Assembly (NCBI RefSeq): GCF_000721705.1
Contig: NZ_JOJL01000017.1
Coordinates: forward strand, 124,001-188,000
DNA from: Actinoplanes subtropicus
GTDB lineage: Bacteria; Actinomycetota; Actinomycetes; Mycobacteriales; Micromonosporaceae
DNA length: 64,000 nucleotides
Reading direction: 5' to 3'
Below, piece after piece: positions 8,352 through 17,038 of the stretch. Numbering within the stretch: the first letter of the stretch is position 1; each line of letters starts with the position of its first letter. Position numbers and translations under genes: made by a program. Under the pieces are notes generated by a model, which worked only from the letters and a program-made list of their open reading frames with translations, did not search any database and was not told where the DNA came from.

Positions 8352-9482
8352 ATGCTGTTGCGCGTAACCATGCCGACTCTTCCGCCGGGCCGACGCCCGC
8401 TGAGCCCCGCATCCCGCGCCGGCCTCGGCGCGGCCCTTGTGCTGCTCGCGGTCGTGTCCGCGGTGGAGCTCGCGGACGGCCCCCAGGCCCATTTCGTCGG
8501 CCTGCTCGCGGCCGTCCCGTTCCTCGCTGCGGTCTTCGCCTTCTGGCAGACCGTGCTGGCCGTCGGCGTGCTGGCCACCATCGTCGGGATGATCTTCGTC
8601 GAGGCGGATCCGCCGCAGGGCGTGTCCGGCCTCATCAACGTCGTCGGGATCATCATGTCGACCGGCATCGCCGCGGCGGTGGCCACGATCCGGCAGCGGC
8701 AGGCCGACCGGATAGCCCAGCTGCAGCGGCTCGCCGCGGTGGCCCAGCAGGCGGTGCTGCGGCCGATCGGCCCGCAGGTCGGGGCGCTCGCGGTGGCCGG
8801 CCGGTACATCTCGGCGACCGCGGCCGCGGACATCGGCGGCGACCTGTACGAGGCGCTGGACACGCCGTACGGGGTGCGGATCATCATCGGTGACGTGCGC
8901 GGCAAGGGGCTGGACGCGGTCCGGCTGGCGAGCATCGTGCTCGGGTCGTATCGGCACGTCGCGTACGAGCGGGCCGATCTGAAGGCGGTCGCCGCCGACC
9001 TGGACCGGGCCGTCGCCCGCAGCGTCGGGGACGAGGATTTCGTGACCGCCGCGCTGGTCGAGGAGCGCGGCGGCACCCTCACGATCGTCAACTGTGGACA
9101 TCCGGCGCCGCTGCTGCTGCGCCGTGGGCAGGTGATTCCGCTGGAACCGGACGCGCCGGCGCCGCCGTTGGGCTTCATGCCGGAGGTCAAGACGCGGGTG
9201 GAGCGGTTGGAGCCCGGCGACCGGCTGCTGCTGTTCACCGACGGGCTGGGCGAGGCGCGGCGGGATGGCGAGTTCTTCCCGACCGCCGATCGGGCCTGGC
9301 GGCTGCTCGGCCACGGCACCGTGGGCGACGGCCTGGCATCGCTGGAGACTGCCCTGGTCGATTGGGTGCACGGCCGTCTCGAGGACGACATCGCGCTGGT
9401 TCTGCTCGAGTACGAGGGCCACGACGACGGCCCGACCGTCCCGATCCCGAGCTGGGAAGTCGGCGCCGCCGACCGGCCCTAG
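8352..9482 (+). CDS. Membrane SpoIIE-type PP2C serine phosphatase
   Basis: The 376-residue protein starts with four closely packed membrane helices (about residues 18-110), followed by a short coiled linker. The SpoIIE/RsbU phosphatase domain runs from about 145 to 360. Metal-site motifs are visible: AAADIGGDLYEA, IIIGDVRGKGLDAVR and LLLFTDGLGEAR. Such enzymes dephosphorylate anti-anti-sigma factors in partner-switch pathways. No kinase or antagonist gene is adjacent, so the pathway is unknown. The exact start (8352 or the ATG at 8370) is uncertain. Its stop shares CTAG with the convergent small gene. Confidence 0.92.
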   Translation: MLLRVTMPTLPPGRRPLSPASRAGLGAALVLLAVVSAVELADGPQAHFVGLLAAVPFLAAVFAFWQTVLAVGVLATIVGMIFVEADPPQGVSGLINVVGIIMSTGIAAAVATIRQRQADRIAQLQRLAAVAQQAVLRPIGPQVGALAVAGRYISATAAADIGGDLYEALDTPYGVRIIIGDVRGKGLDAVRLASIVLGSYRHVAYERADLKAVAADLDRAVARSVGDEDFVTAALVEERGGTLTIVNCGHPAPLLLRRGQVIPLEPDAPAPPLGFMPEVKTRVERLEPGDRLLLFTDGLGEARRDGEFFPTADRAWRLLGHGTVGDGLASLETALVDWVHGRLEDDIALVLLEYEGHDDGPTVPIPSWEVGAADRP

Positions 9483-9658
9483 GCCGCGGCCGTCCCGGCC
9501 TTCTCGGCCGGCTCGGTGACCACCGGGGCGGGTGAGACCGGCGCGTCCTGGGGGACGGGGACCGGGGTGGGCTCGTTCTGCCGGTGCCGTCCGATGTAGT
9601 GACGTGGCTGGGTTGCCTGGCGAGGCTCGGGTATCAGACTCTTGATCGCGGCGAACAT
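9479..9658 (-). CDS. Small proline-rich protein (59 aa), unknown
   Basis: A 59-codon frame begins MFAAIKSLIPEPRQ after a GGGGG ribosome site seven bases upstream. It ends in a Pro/Val/Ala-rich tail (PTPVPVPQDAPVSP, EPAEKAGTAAA). A short amphipathic N-terminus with a disordered tail suggests a small membrane-surface or cytoplasmic peptide. The stop overlaps the phosphatase stop within the same CTAG. The start, ribosome site and codon use make a real gene likely. No family is recognised. Confidence 0.6.
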   Translation of the reverse strand: MFAAIKSLIPEPRQATQPRHYIGRHRQNEPTPVPVPQDAPVSPAPVVTEPAEKAGTAAA

Positions 9659-9865
9659 GGCGCCCCCTAGCGCTTCGACAAAGTCTCTATCTGAAGCAAC
9701 GACCCACCAGACAGCTCGATACGTCGGGCGCCGGGGCGTCGACGGTAATTGGCTGAACGGTCATCCCGGCGACTGGCCGATCGGTGGGGCTTGATGTGCC
9801 GAACGGGCGGTTGGTCACAGAACCACTTGCGGGTTGTCGGCTTCTACCGATGGGTAATACAGTGG

Positions 9866-9885
9866 GAGTTACTGACGGGTAACTC
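9866..9885. promoter_or_regulatory. Palindromic operator candidate before the acyl-CoA dehydrogenase gene
   Basis: GAGTTAC and GTAACTC form a perfect 7-bp inverted repeat around a 6-base centre, 38 bases before the ATG. A TAATAC box lies six bases upstream (9855-9860), so the palindrome would sit at the transcription start. TetR-type repressors of fatty-acid genes commonly bind such sites. The core TTACTGACGGGTAA recurs in similar form at 14756 and 54507. Confidence 0.55.
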
Positions 9886-9923
9886 GCGTTTCACTCGCGT
9901 CGTTCGGAAGCGGGGCCAGCTGC

Positions 9924-11780
9924 ATGACTCACTACAAGAGCAACCTTCGGGACCTCCAGTTCAACCTGTTCGAGGTCTTCGAGGCTGATCGTGCGTTCGG
10001 CCAGGCGCCGTACGACGAGATCGACGCGGACACCGCGCGCGACGTTCTCACCGAGGTCAACCGCCTCGCGACCGAGGATCTCGCGGCGAGCTACACCGAG
10101 GCCGATCGCAACCCGCCGGTCTTCGACCCGGCGACGCACACCGCGCCGCTGCCGGAGTCGTTCAAGAAGTCGTTCGCCAGCTGGATGGCGTCCGAGTTCT
10201 GGCGTCTCGACCTGCCCTCCAGCCTCGGTGGCACGCTGGCGCCGCGGGCGCTGTGGTGGTCGCTGGCCGAGCAGATCCTGGGCGCGAACGCCCCGATCTG
10301 GATGTACTCCTCCGGCCCGTCCTTCGCGCACGTCGTGCACGCCGAGGGCACCCCGGAGCAGAAGGAGTGGGCCAAGCTCTTCGTCGAGAAGCAGTGGGGC
10401 TCGACCATGGTGCTCACCGAGCCGGATGCCGGCTCGGATGTCGGCGCCGGCCGCGCCCGGGCGATTCCGCAGCCGGACGGCTCCTGGCACATCGAGGGCG
10501 TGAAGCGGTTCATCACCTCGGGTGAGCACGACCTGACCGACAACATCATCCACTACGTGCTGGCCCGCCCGGTCGGCGTCGAGGGCGTCGGCGGCCCGGG
10601 CACCAAGGGCCTGTCGCTGTTCATCGTGCCGAAGTACCACTTCGACCCGGCGACCGGCGAGCTCGGCGAGCGCAACGGCGTCTACGCCACCAACGTCGAG
10701 CACAAGATGGGCATCAAGGCCTCCAACACCTGCGAGCTGACCTTCGGTGAGCACGGCACGCCGGCCAAGGGCTGGCTGCTGGGCGACGTGCACCAGGGCA
10801 TCCGGCAGATGTTCATGATCATTGAGTACGCCCGGATGATGGTCGGCACGAAGGCGATCGCGACCCTGTCCACCGGGTACCTGAACGCGCTCGAGTACGC
10901 CAAGAACCGCGTCCAGGGCGCCGACCTGGTGCAGAACGACGACAAGGCCGCGCCGCGCGTCACGATCACCCACCACCCGGACGTACGCCGTTCGCTGATG
11001 CTGCAGAAGGCGTACTCCGAGGCCCTGCGCGCGCTGGTCATCTACACCGCGACCTGGCAGGACAAGGTCGCCATCGCGCAGGCGGCCGGCGACGAGAAGG
11101 CGGCCAAGGCGGCGGCCAAGGTCAACGACCTGCTGCTTCCGCTGGTCAAAGGCGTCGGCTCCGAGCGGGCGTACGAGCTGCTCGGCCACGAGTCGCTGCA
11201 GACCTTCGGCGGCTCCGGCTTCCTGCAGGACTACCCGCTCGAGCAGTACGTGCGGGACGCGAAGATCGACACGCTGTACGAGGGCACCACGGCGATTCAG
11301 AGCCTCGACCTGATCTTCCGCAAGATCGTGAAGGACCAGGGTCGCTCGCTGGCCACGCTGGCCACCGAGATGCAGGGCTTCATCGAGACCGAGGCCGGCA
11401 ATGGCCAGCTCAAGGAGGAGCGGCTCGCGCTCGGCAAGGCGCTCGGCGAGCTCCAGCAGATCCTCGGCGTGACGATGGGCTGGCTGACCGCCGCTCAGGG
11501 CGGCGAGACCCGCGAGCTGTACAAGGTCGGCCTCACCTCGCGCCGCATCCTGCTCGCCCTCGGCGACGTGGTGCTCGCCTGGCTGCTGCTGCGCCAGGCG
11601 GAGGTCGCGCTCAAGGCGCTGAACGGCGACGTATCGGCGGCCGACAAGAACTTCTACGAGGGCAAGGTCGCGGCCGCGCGGTTCTTCACCCGCGAGGTAC
11701 TGCCCCGGGTGGGCGCCGACCGGCGCGTCATCGAGAACACCACTCTGGACATCATGGACATTCCGGAAGAAGTGTTCTGA
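9924..11780 (+). CDS. Acyl-CoA dehydrogenase, FadE5-like
   Basis: This 618-residue flavoenzyme introduces the alpha-beta double bond into acyl-CoA in beta-oxidation. The N-terminus MTHYKSN and NLFEVFE closely match the long mycobacterial FadE5 type. The FAD/substrate region [14 protein letters not shown] is present. The catalytic glutamate is expected in [15 protein letters not shown], at about residue 454. A C-terminal extension (about 470-618) is the extra domain of roughly 600-residue members. It is a single gene with its own palindromic operator candidate. Chain-length preference cannot be read from sequence. Confidence 0.95.
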   Translation: MTHYKSNLRDLQFNLFEVFEADRAFGQAPYDEIDADTARDVLTEVNRLATEDLAASYTEADRNPPVFDPATHTAPLPESFKKSFASWMASEFWRLDLPSSLGGTLAPRALWWSLAEQILGANAPIWMYSSGPSFAHVVHAEGTPEQKEWAKLFVEKQWGSTMVLTEPDAGSDVGAGRARAIPQPDGSWHIEGVKRFITSGEHDLTDNIIHYVLARPVGVEGVGGPGTKGLSLFIVPKYHFDPATGELGERNGVYATNVEHKMGIKASNTCELTFGEHGTPAKGWLLGDVHQGIRQMFMIIEYARMMVGTKAIATLSTGYLNALEYAKNRVQGADLVQNDDKAAPRVTITHHPDVRRSLMLQKAYSEALRALVIYTATWQDKVAIAQAAGDEKAAKAAAKVNDLLLPLVKGVGSERAYELLGHESLQTFGGSGFLQDYPLEQYVRDAKIDTLYEGTTAIQSLDLIFRKIVKDQGRSLATLATEMQGFIETEAGNGQLKEERLALGKALGELQQILGVTMGWLTAAQGGETRELYKVGLTSRRILLALGDVVLAWLLLRQAEVALKALNGDVSAADKNFYEGKVAAARFFTREVLPRVGADRRVIENTTLDIMDIPEEVF

Positions 11781-11785
11781 TCACT

Positions 11786-12304
11786 TCACCCCCGGGCGGT
11801 GTGCCTTTCGATGAGGCGCATCGACCCGGGGGACGTTTCCGACCAGCCGGTCTCGGCCCGGTGCACGGCCAGGCCCGAGGTGCGCAGCTCGACCTCCCGG
11901 CCGTCCCACTGCTCGTCCGGGATGAGCATGATGGACACCTCGGAGACGGTCGGGTTGTGCCCGACCACCAGCACCGTGCGTACCGTGTCCGGCACCGTAC
12001 GCAAGAGATCGAAGACTTCCGTGCGGCCGCCCGAATAGAGGCCCTTCTCGTAGCGGACCTCCGGCGCGGCCGCGGTCGGGCGTGCCTGAGCCAGCGCGAT
12101 CGAGACGCCCTGCCAGGTCTGCCGGGTGCGCGCCGCCGGCGAGCAAAGCACCAGGTCAGGCTGGATGCGCTCGTCCGCGAGCCAGGCGCCGGCCGCATCC
12201 GCGTCGGTCTCGCCGCGGGTCGTCAGCCGGCGATCGAAGTCGGGGTCCTCGCCGGGAGTTTCGGCCTTGGCGTGGCGCAGGATGACAAGCGTCCGATCGG
12301 TCAT
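11786..12304 (-). CDS. SixA-like histidine phosphatase
   Basis: The 172-residue protein has the histidine phosphatase signature LVILRHAKAE at residues 6-15 (catalytic RHA) and the second active-site histidine in VLVVGHNPTVSEV near 112. The RHAK variant and small size match SixA, which removes phosphate from histidine phosphotransfer domains; other members act on small phosphoesters. The start MTDRTL was chosen at 12304 because the upstream frame lacks family sequence. It converges with the acyl-CoA dehydrogenase gene, with five bases between the stops. Confidence 0.9.
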   Translation of the reverse strand: MTDRTLVILRHAKAETPGEDPDFDRRLTTRGETDADAAGAWLADERIQPDLVLCSPAARTRQTWQGVSIALAQARPTAAAPEVRYEKGLYSGGRTEVFDLLRTVPDTVRTVLVVGHNPTVSEVSIMLIPDEQWDGREVELRTSGLAVHRAETGWSETSPGSMRLIERHTARG

Positions 12305-12393
12305 GGGAACAGCTTGCCTGATTGAGGTCCGGGACGCCTGGGTAACTCCACCTTCGACGCATTGACCCCGGTTAGGACCAAGGAGGCCCGGCG

Positions 12394-12672
12394 ATGGGCA
12401 TCGGCGGAAGCATCTTCCTGCTGGCGGTGGGGGCGATCCTGGCATTCGCCGTCAACGCCCATATCAGCGGCATCGACATCAACGTCATCGGCTGGATCCT
12501 GATGGCCTGCGGCCTGGTCGGCCTGATCATCACCCTCTGGTACTGGAACAGCCGCCGTCGCACGGTGGTGACCCGGCAGTCGCAGACGCCGGTCGCCGGC
12601 CCGAGCTACGCGGCCGAGTACCGCGAGACCCGGCGCGACGACGCGCCACCGCCCCCGCCCCCGGGCTACTGA
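12394..12672 (+). CDS. DUF6458-family small membrane protein
   Basis: The 92-residue protein starts MGIGGSIFLLAVGAILAFAV and has a second helix WILMACGLVGLIITLWYW. A charged linker and a PPPPPPPGY end follow. This is the typical DUF6458 layout found throughout actinobacteria: two helices in a hairpin with a short cytoplasmic tail. The function is unknown. A strong AAGGAGG site precedes the ATG, and a strong terminator follows 16 bases after the stop, so it is probably monocistronic. Confidence 0.88.
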   Translation: MGIGGSIFLLAVGAILAFAVNAHISGIDINVIGWILMACGLVGLIITLWYWNSRRRTVVTRQSQTPVAGPSYAAEYRETRRDDAPPPPPPGY

Positions 12673-12688
12673 GCTCTCCTCCCGAACC

Positions 12689-12736
12689 CGCGACGCCGAC
12701 CGGGCACCAATCCCCCTGGTGCCGGTCGGCGTCGCG
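12689..12736. terminator. Bidirectional terminator hairpin
   Basis: CGCGACGCCGACCG and CGGTCGGCGTCGCG, continued by GCACCA and TGGTGC, form a 20-bp stem with one bulged base and a 7-base loop. It lies between the convergent DUF6458 and NmrA-like genes and can serve both. There is no U-tract, as is common in high-GC actinobacteria. Confidence 0.85.
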
Positions 12737-12746
12737 TATTTCGAGG

Positions 12747-13583
12747 TCAGGCGAGCTGGGCGCGGACTGCGTCGGCCAGCGGGGTCGCCGGGCGGCCGAT
12801 CAGGGCCTCCAGGTCGGTGCGCGGCACGTCGAGAGCGCCCTGCGAGGCGGCCCGGTCCGAGTCGGCGAGGATCTCCGCGACGGCCCGCGGCACGCCCACG
12901 CCGACCAGCAGGTCGATGTACTTGTCCTCGGGCAGGTCGGTGTAGGTGACCGGCTTGCCGGACTGGCGGGAGATCTCCTCGGCCAGCTCGGCGAGGGTGA
13001 AGGGCGCGCCGCCCAACTCGTACACCTTGCCGGCGTGTCCCTCGCTCGCCAGGACGGCCGCGGCGGCCTCGGCGTAGTCGGCCCGCGGTGCCCCGGCGAT
13101 CTTGCCCTCGCCGGCCGCGCCGAACAGGCCGTGCTCGATCGCCTGCTGGACGTTGTAGTTCTCGGTGTACCAGCTGTTGCGCAGGATCACGTGCGGCAGG
13201 CCCGACTCGGCCAGCAGCCGCTCGGTGATCAGGTGCTCGCCGGCCAGCTTCATGTCGGTCGTGTCGGCCTTCGGGGCGCTGGTGTAGACGACCAGCCCGA
13301 CGCCGGCCTTCTTGGCCGCCTCGACGATGTTGGTGTGCTGCGAGACGCGCTGCCCGATCTCGCTGCCGGAGATGAACAGCACCTTGTCGGCGCCGGTGAA
13401 CGCGGCGGTGAGCGAGTCGACGTCGTCGTAGGAGACCTGCTTGGTGGTGATCCCCAGATCGGCGATCTTGTCGACCTGACGGCCGAGCCCGACGATCTCG
13501 CTCGCCGGTACGCCCTTCGCCAGCAAGGACTCGATGGCGAGGCGGCCGAGGTGTCCGGTGGCGCCGGTGACGACGATGGTCAT
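12747..13583 (-). CDS. NmrA-like NAD(P)H-binding quinone reductase (QorB/YtfG type)
   Basis: The 278-residue protein opens with the Rossmann motif VVTGATGHLG and follows the NmrA/atypical short-chain dehydrogenase pattern: LFISGSEIGQR, VYTSAPKADTT, LRNSWYTENYN, VYELGGAPFT. It resembles E. coli QorB (YtfG), an NADPH-dependent quinone reductase. A perfect AGGGAGA site precedes the ATG. It is divergent from an HxlR regulator, as ytfG is from ytfH, so redox- or quinone-controlled expression is likely. Confidence 0.92.
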   Translation of the reverse strand: MTIVVTGATGHLGRLAIESLLAKGVPASEIVGLGRQVDKIADLGITTKQVSYDDVDSLTAAFTGADKVLFISGSEIGQRVSQHTNIVEAAKKAGVGLVVYTSAPKADTTDMKLAGEHLITERLLAESGLPHVILRNSWYTENYNVQQAIEHGLFGAAGEGKIAGAPRADYAEAAAAVLASEGHAGKVYELGGAPFTLAELAEEISRQSGKPVTYTDLPEDKYIDLLVGVGVPRAVAEILADSDRAASQGALDVPRTDLEALIGRPATPLADAVRAQLA

Positions 13584-13639
13584 GATCTTCTCCCTAATAG
13601 GCGACTGTCAGAACAAGACAACCCAGCTGCTCAGAGCTT

Positions 13640-13679
13640 ACTTCCCATTGGGTAGTGGGCACCTTGAAGTGCAGTACTT
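13640..13679. promoter_or_regulatory. Two palindromic operator candidates in the divergent promoter
   Basis: ACTTCCCATTGGGTAGT (13640-13656) is a 17-base palindrome around a central T with one mismatched pair. AAGTGCAGTACTT (13667-13679) has AAGT/ACTT arms. Both lie between the NmrA-like gene and the HxlR gene, where HxlR-type repressors bind in related pairs. Binding is inferred. Confidence 0.45.
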
Positions 13680-13699
13680 ACCTGAGGGATAGTGTAGGG

Positions 13700-14074
13700 A
13701 TGCAGCCAAATGTCTACGAGGCGAACTGCCCGAGCCGACAACTCCTCGACCGGATCGGCGACACGTGGAGCGTCCTGGTGGTGGTGACGCTCGCCGAGGG
13801 CATTCATCGGTATACCGAGCTCGCCAAGCGGATCGAGGGGGTGAGCCCCAAGATGCTCACTCAGACGCTGCGCGGGCTCGAGCGGGACGGATTGATCACC
13901 CGTACGGTGCATCCGGTCGTGCCGCCCCGGGTCGACTATGCGCTCACCGAGCTCGGCCACAGCCTGTATGCGCTGGTCGAGGGCCTGGAGAAGTGGGCCG
14001 AGACGCACATCGAGGACGTGCAGGCGGCCCGGGCCGCCTACGACGCCACCGTTCAGGCGTACAGCGCGAAATAG
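13700..14074 (+). CDS. HxlR-family transcriptional regulator
   Basis: The 124-residue protein is a small winged-helix regulator of the HxlR family. It has ANCPSRQLLDRIGDTWSVLV, then FTEL-like YTELAKRIEGVSPKMLTQTL as recognition helix and LERDGLITRTV as wing. The conserved Cys near residue 9 (NCPSRQ) is the redox-sensing position in QorR/HypR-type members. It probably represses the divergent quinone reductase gene and itself. The ATG at 13700 was preferred over 13655 because conservation starts there. Its last 22 bases overlap the convergent hemolysin III-like gene. Confidence 0.92.
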   Translation: MQPNVYEANCPSRQLLDRIGDTWSVLVVVTLAEGIHRYTELAKRIEGVSPKMLTQTLRGLERDGLITRTVHPVVPPRVDYALTELGHSLYALVEGLEKWAETHIEDVQAARAAYDATVQAYSAK

Positions 14075-14730
14075 ACGGCTATGTGGTGGGAGATCGCCGC
14101 CAGCAGCGTGCAGGCGTGGAAGAACTCGTGGTGCCCGAAGACGCTGGGCCACGGGTTCGGCCGCCGCAGGGCGTAGAAGACCGCGCCGACCGTGTAGATC
14201 ACGCCGCCCACGGCCAGCAGCACGAGGCAGGCCACGCCGCCGCGGTGCAGCACGTCGGGGAGGATCGCGACCGCGGCCCAGCCGAGCGCCACATATAGCG
14301 GCGCGCCGGCCCAGCGCGGCAGGTGCGGCCAGACCACCTTCAGCGCCACGCCGCCGAGCGCCCCGCCCCAGATCAGGCTCAGCATCAGCGTCGCCTTGCC
14401 GGGCGAGAGCAGCCGCACGCAGAACGGCGTGTAGGTGCCGGCGATGAAGATGAAGATCATCGAGTGGTCCATGCGCCGCATGATCTGGTAGCCGCGTTCG
14501 CTCCAGACCCGGCGATGGTAGAGCGCGCTGATCCCGAACAGGCCGCACACGGTGGCGCTGTAGATGAGGCAGCTCAGAAAGGGGGCGACGCCGGGGCGGC
14601 TGAGCGCGATCGAGCTGAGCACGATGCCGCAGACGAGGGCGACGAAGAACGCGTACTGGTGCAGGCGGCCGCGCAGTCGTGGTTTGCCGAGGTCGGCCGG
14701 CTTCATCCGGAACGGGGCGGTGGTCGTCAC
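14053..14730 (-). CDS. Hemolysin III / PAQR-family membrane protein
   Basis: The 225-residue protein has seven predicted membrane helices. The metal-site motifs of the PAQR/hemolysin III family are present: ISALYHRRVW, RRMDHSMIFIFIAGTYTPF and GHHEFFHACTLLAAISHH. The three His/Asp clusters would bind zinc, as in adiponectin receptors. Members affect membrane lipid composition, and the haemolysin label is historical. The GTG at 14730 is only one base after AGGAGG, so the exact start is uncertain. Palindromic sites at 14741 and 14756 lie just upstream. Confidence 0.92.
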   Translation of the reverse strand: MTTTAPFRMKPADLGKPRLRGRLHQYAFFVALVCGIVLSSIALSRPGVAPFLSCLIYSATVCGLFGISALYHRRVWSERGYQIMRRMDHSMIFIFIAGTYTPFCVRLLSPGKATLMLSLIWGGALGGVALKVVWPHLPRWAGAPLYVALGWAAVAILPDVLHRGGVACLVLLAVGGVIYTVGAVFYALRRPNPWPSVFGHHEFFHACTLLAAISHHIAVYFALYA

Positions 14731-14740
14731 GCCTCCTAGG

Positions 14741-14769
14741 TTACGGCACCGTAAGTTACTGACCAGTAG
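14741..14769. promoter_or_regulatory. Two adjacent palindromes between divergent genes
   Basis: TTACGGCACCGTAA (14741-14754) is perfectly palindromic. TTACTGACCAGTAG (14756-14769) contains the perfect palindrome TACTGACCAGTA. They sit between the hemolysin III-like gene and pxpB and could control either. The second matches the core seen before the acyl-CoA dehydrogenase gene. Confidence 0.5.
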
Positions 14770-14809
14770 TGAAGCCGCTCACCCCGGTGCGTCGGGCAGG
14801 ATGATGGTC

Positions 14810-15415
14810 ATGAGATTACGGCCGGTCGGGTGTTCCGCGCTGCTGATCGAGTGTCACGACGGCGCCGAGGTCTCCGCCTGGCGGGCCGAGCTGTGGCGCC
14901 GCCGGGAGGCTGGTGAGCTGCGATTCCTCGACATCGTGCCGGGCGCGACCACGATCCTGCTCGATGGCGTCGAGCCGGCCGCGGCCGCACTTCTGGCCGA
15001 TTGGCCGGCGCCGCCCGCCGTTTCGGCGACCGATGGTCGACTGGTCGAGATTCGCACCACTTTCGCCGGAGAAGATCTTGCGGACGTTGCTGCCCGTTGG
15101 GGCGTTTCGTCGCTTGTTGCGGCCGAGCGGTTGGCTGCCACGCCGCTGACCGTGGCGTTCTGCGGCTTCGCTCCGGGTTTCGCCTACCTGAGCGGCCTGC
15201 CGGAGGAGTGGGCGGTGCCCCGGCTTGCCGCTCCCCGGCCTCGCGTTCCGGCCGGTTCCGTCGGCATCGCCGGGTCCTATGTGGGCATTTATCCGGCGTC
15301 CTCGCCCGGCGGCTGGCGGTTGGTAGGAAAAACAGATCAAAAACTTTTCGACGTACGCGAGGATCCGCCCGCATTCTTGCCGCCCGGGACGCGGGTCCGA
15401 CTGGTGGCGGCATGA
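14810..15415 (+). CDS. pxpB: 5-oxoprolinase subunit B
   Basis: The 201-residue protein is the KipI-like subunit of the bacterial ATP-dependent 5-oxoprolinase, which opens pyroglutamate to glutamate. Family motifs are seen in order: ALLIECHD, LDIVPGATTILLD, FCGFAPGFAYLSGLPEEW, PRLAAPRPRVPAGSVGIAG and SPGGWRLVGKT. ATGs at 14801, 14804 and 14810 are all in frame; 14810 gives the best spacing to AGG. Its stop overlaps the pxpC start (ATGA). Confidence 0.95.
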   Translation: MRLRPVGCSALLIECHDGAEVSAWRAELWRRREAGELRFLDIVPGATTILLDGVEPAAAALLADWPAPPAVSATDGRLVEIRTTFAGEDLADVAARWGVSSLVAAERLAATPLTVAFCGFAPGFAYLSGLPEEWAVPRLAAPRPRVPAGSVGIAGSYVGIYPASSPGGWRLVGKTDQKLFDVREDPPAFLPPGTRVRLVAA

Positions 15416-16251
15416 TCACGGTGATGCGCCCCGGGCCGCTCACGACAATCCAGGACATCGGTCGACCGGGCTACGCCCATCTCGGAGTCCCCCGGTCGGG
15501 TGCGCTGGACCAGCCCGCGCTCCGGCGAGCGAACGCGCTGGTCGGCAACGAATTCGGGGCAGCCGGGCTGGAGACGACGCTGCTGGGGTGCGCGCTCCGC
15601 TTCGAGGTGACCGCGGTGGTGGCGATCACCGGCGCCGAGGCGGTCGTACGCGTCGACAAGCAGCCGGTCTCGACGGCGGCAGCCTTCGAGGTGCCGGCCG
15701 GCGCGGTGCTGGACATTGGCCGGGCGCAACGAGGCGTGCGGTCATACCTGGCAGTTGCCGGCGGGATCGACGTCGAGCCGGTCCTGGGAAGCAGATCGAC
15801 CGACACGCTCTCCGGCCTCGGCCCACCCAAGCTCGCGGACGGCATGACCCTGCCGATCGGCGCTGGCTCCTCGTCTCCTCCGCCGAATATTTCCGAAAAG
15901 TCGGGTGTGCCCGACAGCGGGGAGCTCGTCCTGGGGGTACGCCTCGGGCCGCGGGACGACTGGTTCGAGGCCGCGGGACTGTTCGCCGAGGCGTACGCCA
16001 TCTCGCCGTTGAGCAACCGCGTCGGATGCCGGCTGGCCGGCAGCGCCCTGACCCGCACCCAGGCCGGCGAACTGCCCTCCGAAGGGGTGGTGCTCGGGGC
16101 GGTGCAGGTCCCGGCCGACGGGCAGCCGCTGATCTTCCTGGCCGACCACCCGACGACCGGCGGCTACCCGGTGATCGGCGTGGTCGACGACGTGACGCCG
16201 CTCGCGCAGGCGCGGCCGGGGAGTACGGTGCGGTTCCGTGCGATCGATTGA
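15412..16251 (+). CDS. pxpC: 5-oxoprolinase subunit C
   Basis: The 279-residue protein is the KipA-like partner of PxpB. It starts ITVMRPGPLTTIQDIGRPGYAHLGVPRSGALD, the usual N-terminus. Later it shows AVAGGID, LPSEGVVLGAVQVPADGQP and TTGGYPVIGVV, all family marks. It forms the ATP-dependent enzyme with PxpA and PxpB. It is translationally coupled on both sides: ATGA with pxpB, and a 14-base overlap with pxpA. It is slightly shorter than the usual 290-330 residues, with a compact middle. Confidence 0.95.
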   Translation: MITVMRPGPLTTIQDIGRPGYAHLGVPRSGALDQPALRRANALVGNEFGAAGLETTLLGCALRFEVTAVVAITGAEAVVRVDKQPVSTAAAFEVPAGAVLDIGRAQRGVRSYLAVAGGIDVEPVLGSRSTDTLSGLGPPKLADGMTLPIGAGSSSPPPNISEKSGVPDSGELVLGVRLGPRDDWFEAAGLFAEAYAISPLSNRVGCRLAGSALTRTQAGELPSEGVVLGAVQVPADGQPLIFLADHPTTGGYPVIGVVDDVTPLAQARPGSTVRFRAID

Positions 16252-17038
16252 CCTGAACGCGGACCTCGGTGAGGGGTTCGGCCGCTGGACCCTCGGCGAC
16301 GACGAGGCCCTGCTCGACGTCGTGACCTCGGCCAACGTGGCGTGCGGCTTCCACGCCGGCGACCCGGCGACGATGCACAAGATCTGCCGGGCGGCGGTGA
16401 AGCGCGGGGTCGCGGTCGGCGCGCAGGTCGGCTATCGCGACCTGGCCGGTTTCGGGCGGCGGCGGATCGACTATGACCTCGGCGAGCTCCGCGACGACGT
16501 TTTGTACCAAATTGGAGCGTTGGAAGCGTTCTGCCGGATCGCCGGTGGCCGGGTGCGGTATGTGAAGCCGCACGGCGCGCTCTACAACACCGCGGCGGTC
16601 GACGAGGGGCAGGCGTCGGCGGTGATCGCGGCGGTGCGGTCCTACGACCCGGGGCTGCCGGTCCTGTGCCAGCCGGGGTCGGTGCTGGCGAGACTGGCGG
16701 CCGAGGCCGGGCTGACCGTGGCCGGCGAGGGCTTCGCCGATCGGGGTTACCGGGCGGACGGGACGCTGGTACCGCGATCGGCCGAGGGCGCATTGATCCA
16801 CTACCCCGACGCCGTGGTGGCGCGGGCCGTGCGGATGGCCGTCGACGGCGTGGTGGAGGCGGTCACGGGCGAGGTCATCCCATGCGAGGTGGCTTCGATC
16901 TGCGTACACGGCGACACGCCGGGCGCGGTCGAGCTGGCCGTACGAGTCCGAGCCGGCCTCACCGCGGCCGGCGTCGAAGTCAGGACTCGTCCATCCCCCG
17001 GAGGATCAGCGGGAGGCGGGCCGGCCCGTCCGGCGTGA
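16238..17038 (+). CDS. pxpA: 5-oxoprolinase subunit A (LamB/YcsF)
   Basis: The 266-residue protein has the LamB/YcsF signature: IDLNADLGEGFG, SANVACGFHAGDP, VGAQVGYRDLAGFGRR, VKPHGALYN and FADRGYRADGTLVPR. With PxpB and PxpC it hydrolyses 5-oxoproline using ATP. The GTG at 16238 overlaps pxpC by 14 bases. The last 59 bases overlap the convergent thioredoxin/NHL gene, so the final residues (about 245-266, Gly/Pro-rich) lie outside the conserved fold. Confidence 0.95.
   Translation: MRSIDLNADLGEGFGRWTLGDDEALLDVVTSANVACGFHAGDPATMHKICRAAVKRGVAVGAQVGYRDLAGFGRRRIDYDLGELRDDVLYQIGALEAFCRIAGGRVRYVKPHGALYNTAAVDEGQASAVIAAVRSYDPGLPVLCQPGSVLARLAAEAGLTVAGEGFADRGYRADGTLVPRSAEGALIHYPDAVVARAVRMAVDGVVEAVTGEVIPCEVASICVHGDTPGAVELAVRVRAGLTAAGVEVRTRPSPGGSAGGGPARPA

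Noticed and set aside
9891..11189. A long minus-strand frame opposite the FadE5-like gene
   Set aside because: Its composition is that of an antisense shadow of a strongly conserved gene.
14564..14809. A longer N-terminus for pxpB
   Set aside because: Those codons are antisense to the hemolysin III-like gene, and the conserved PxpB sequence begins at 14810.
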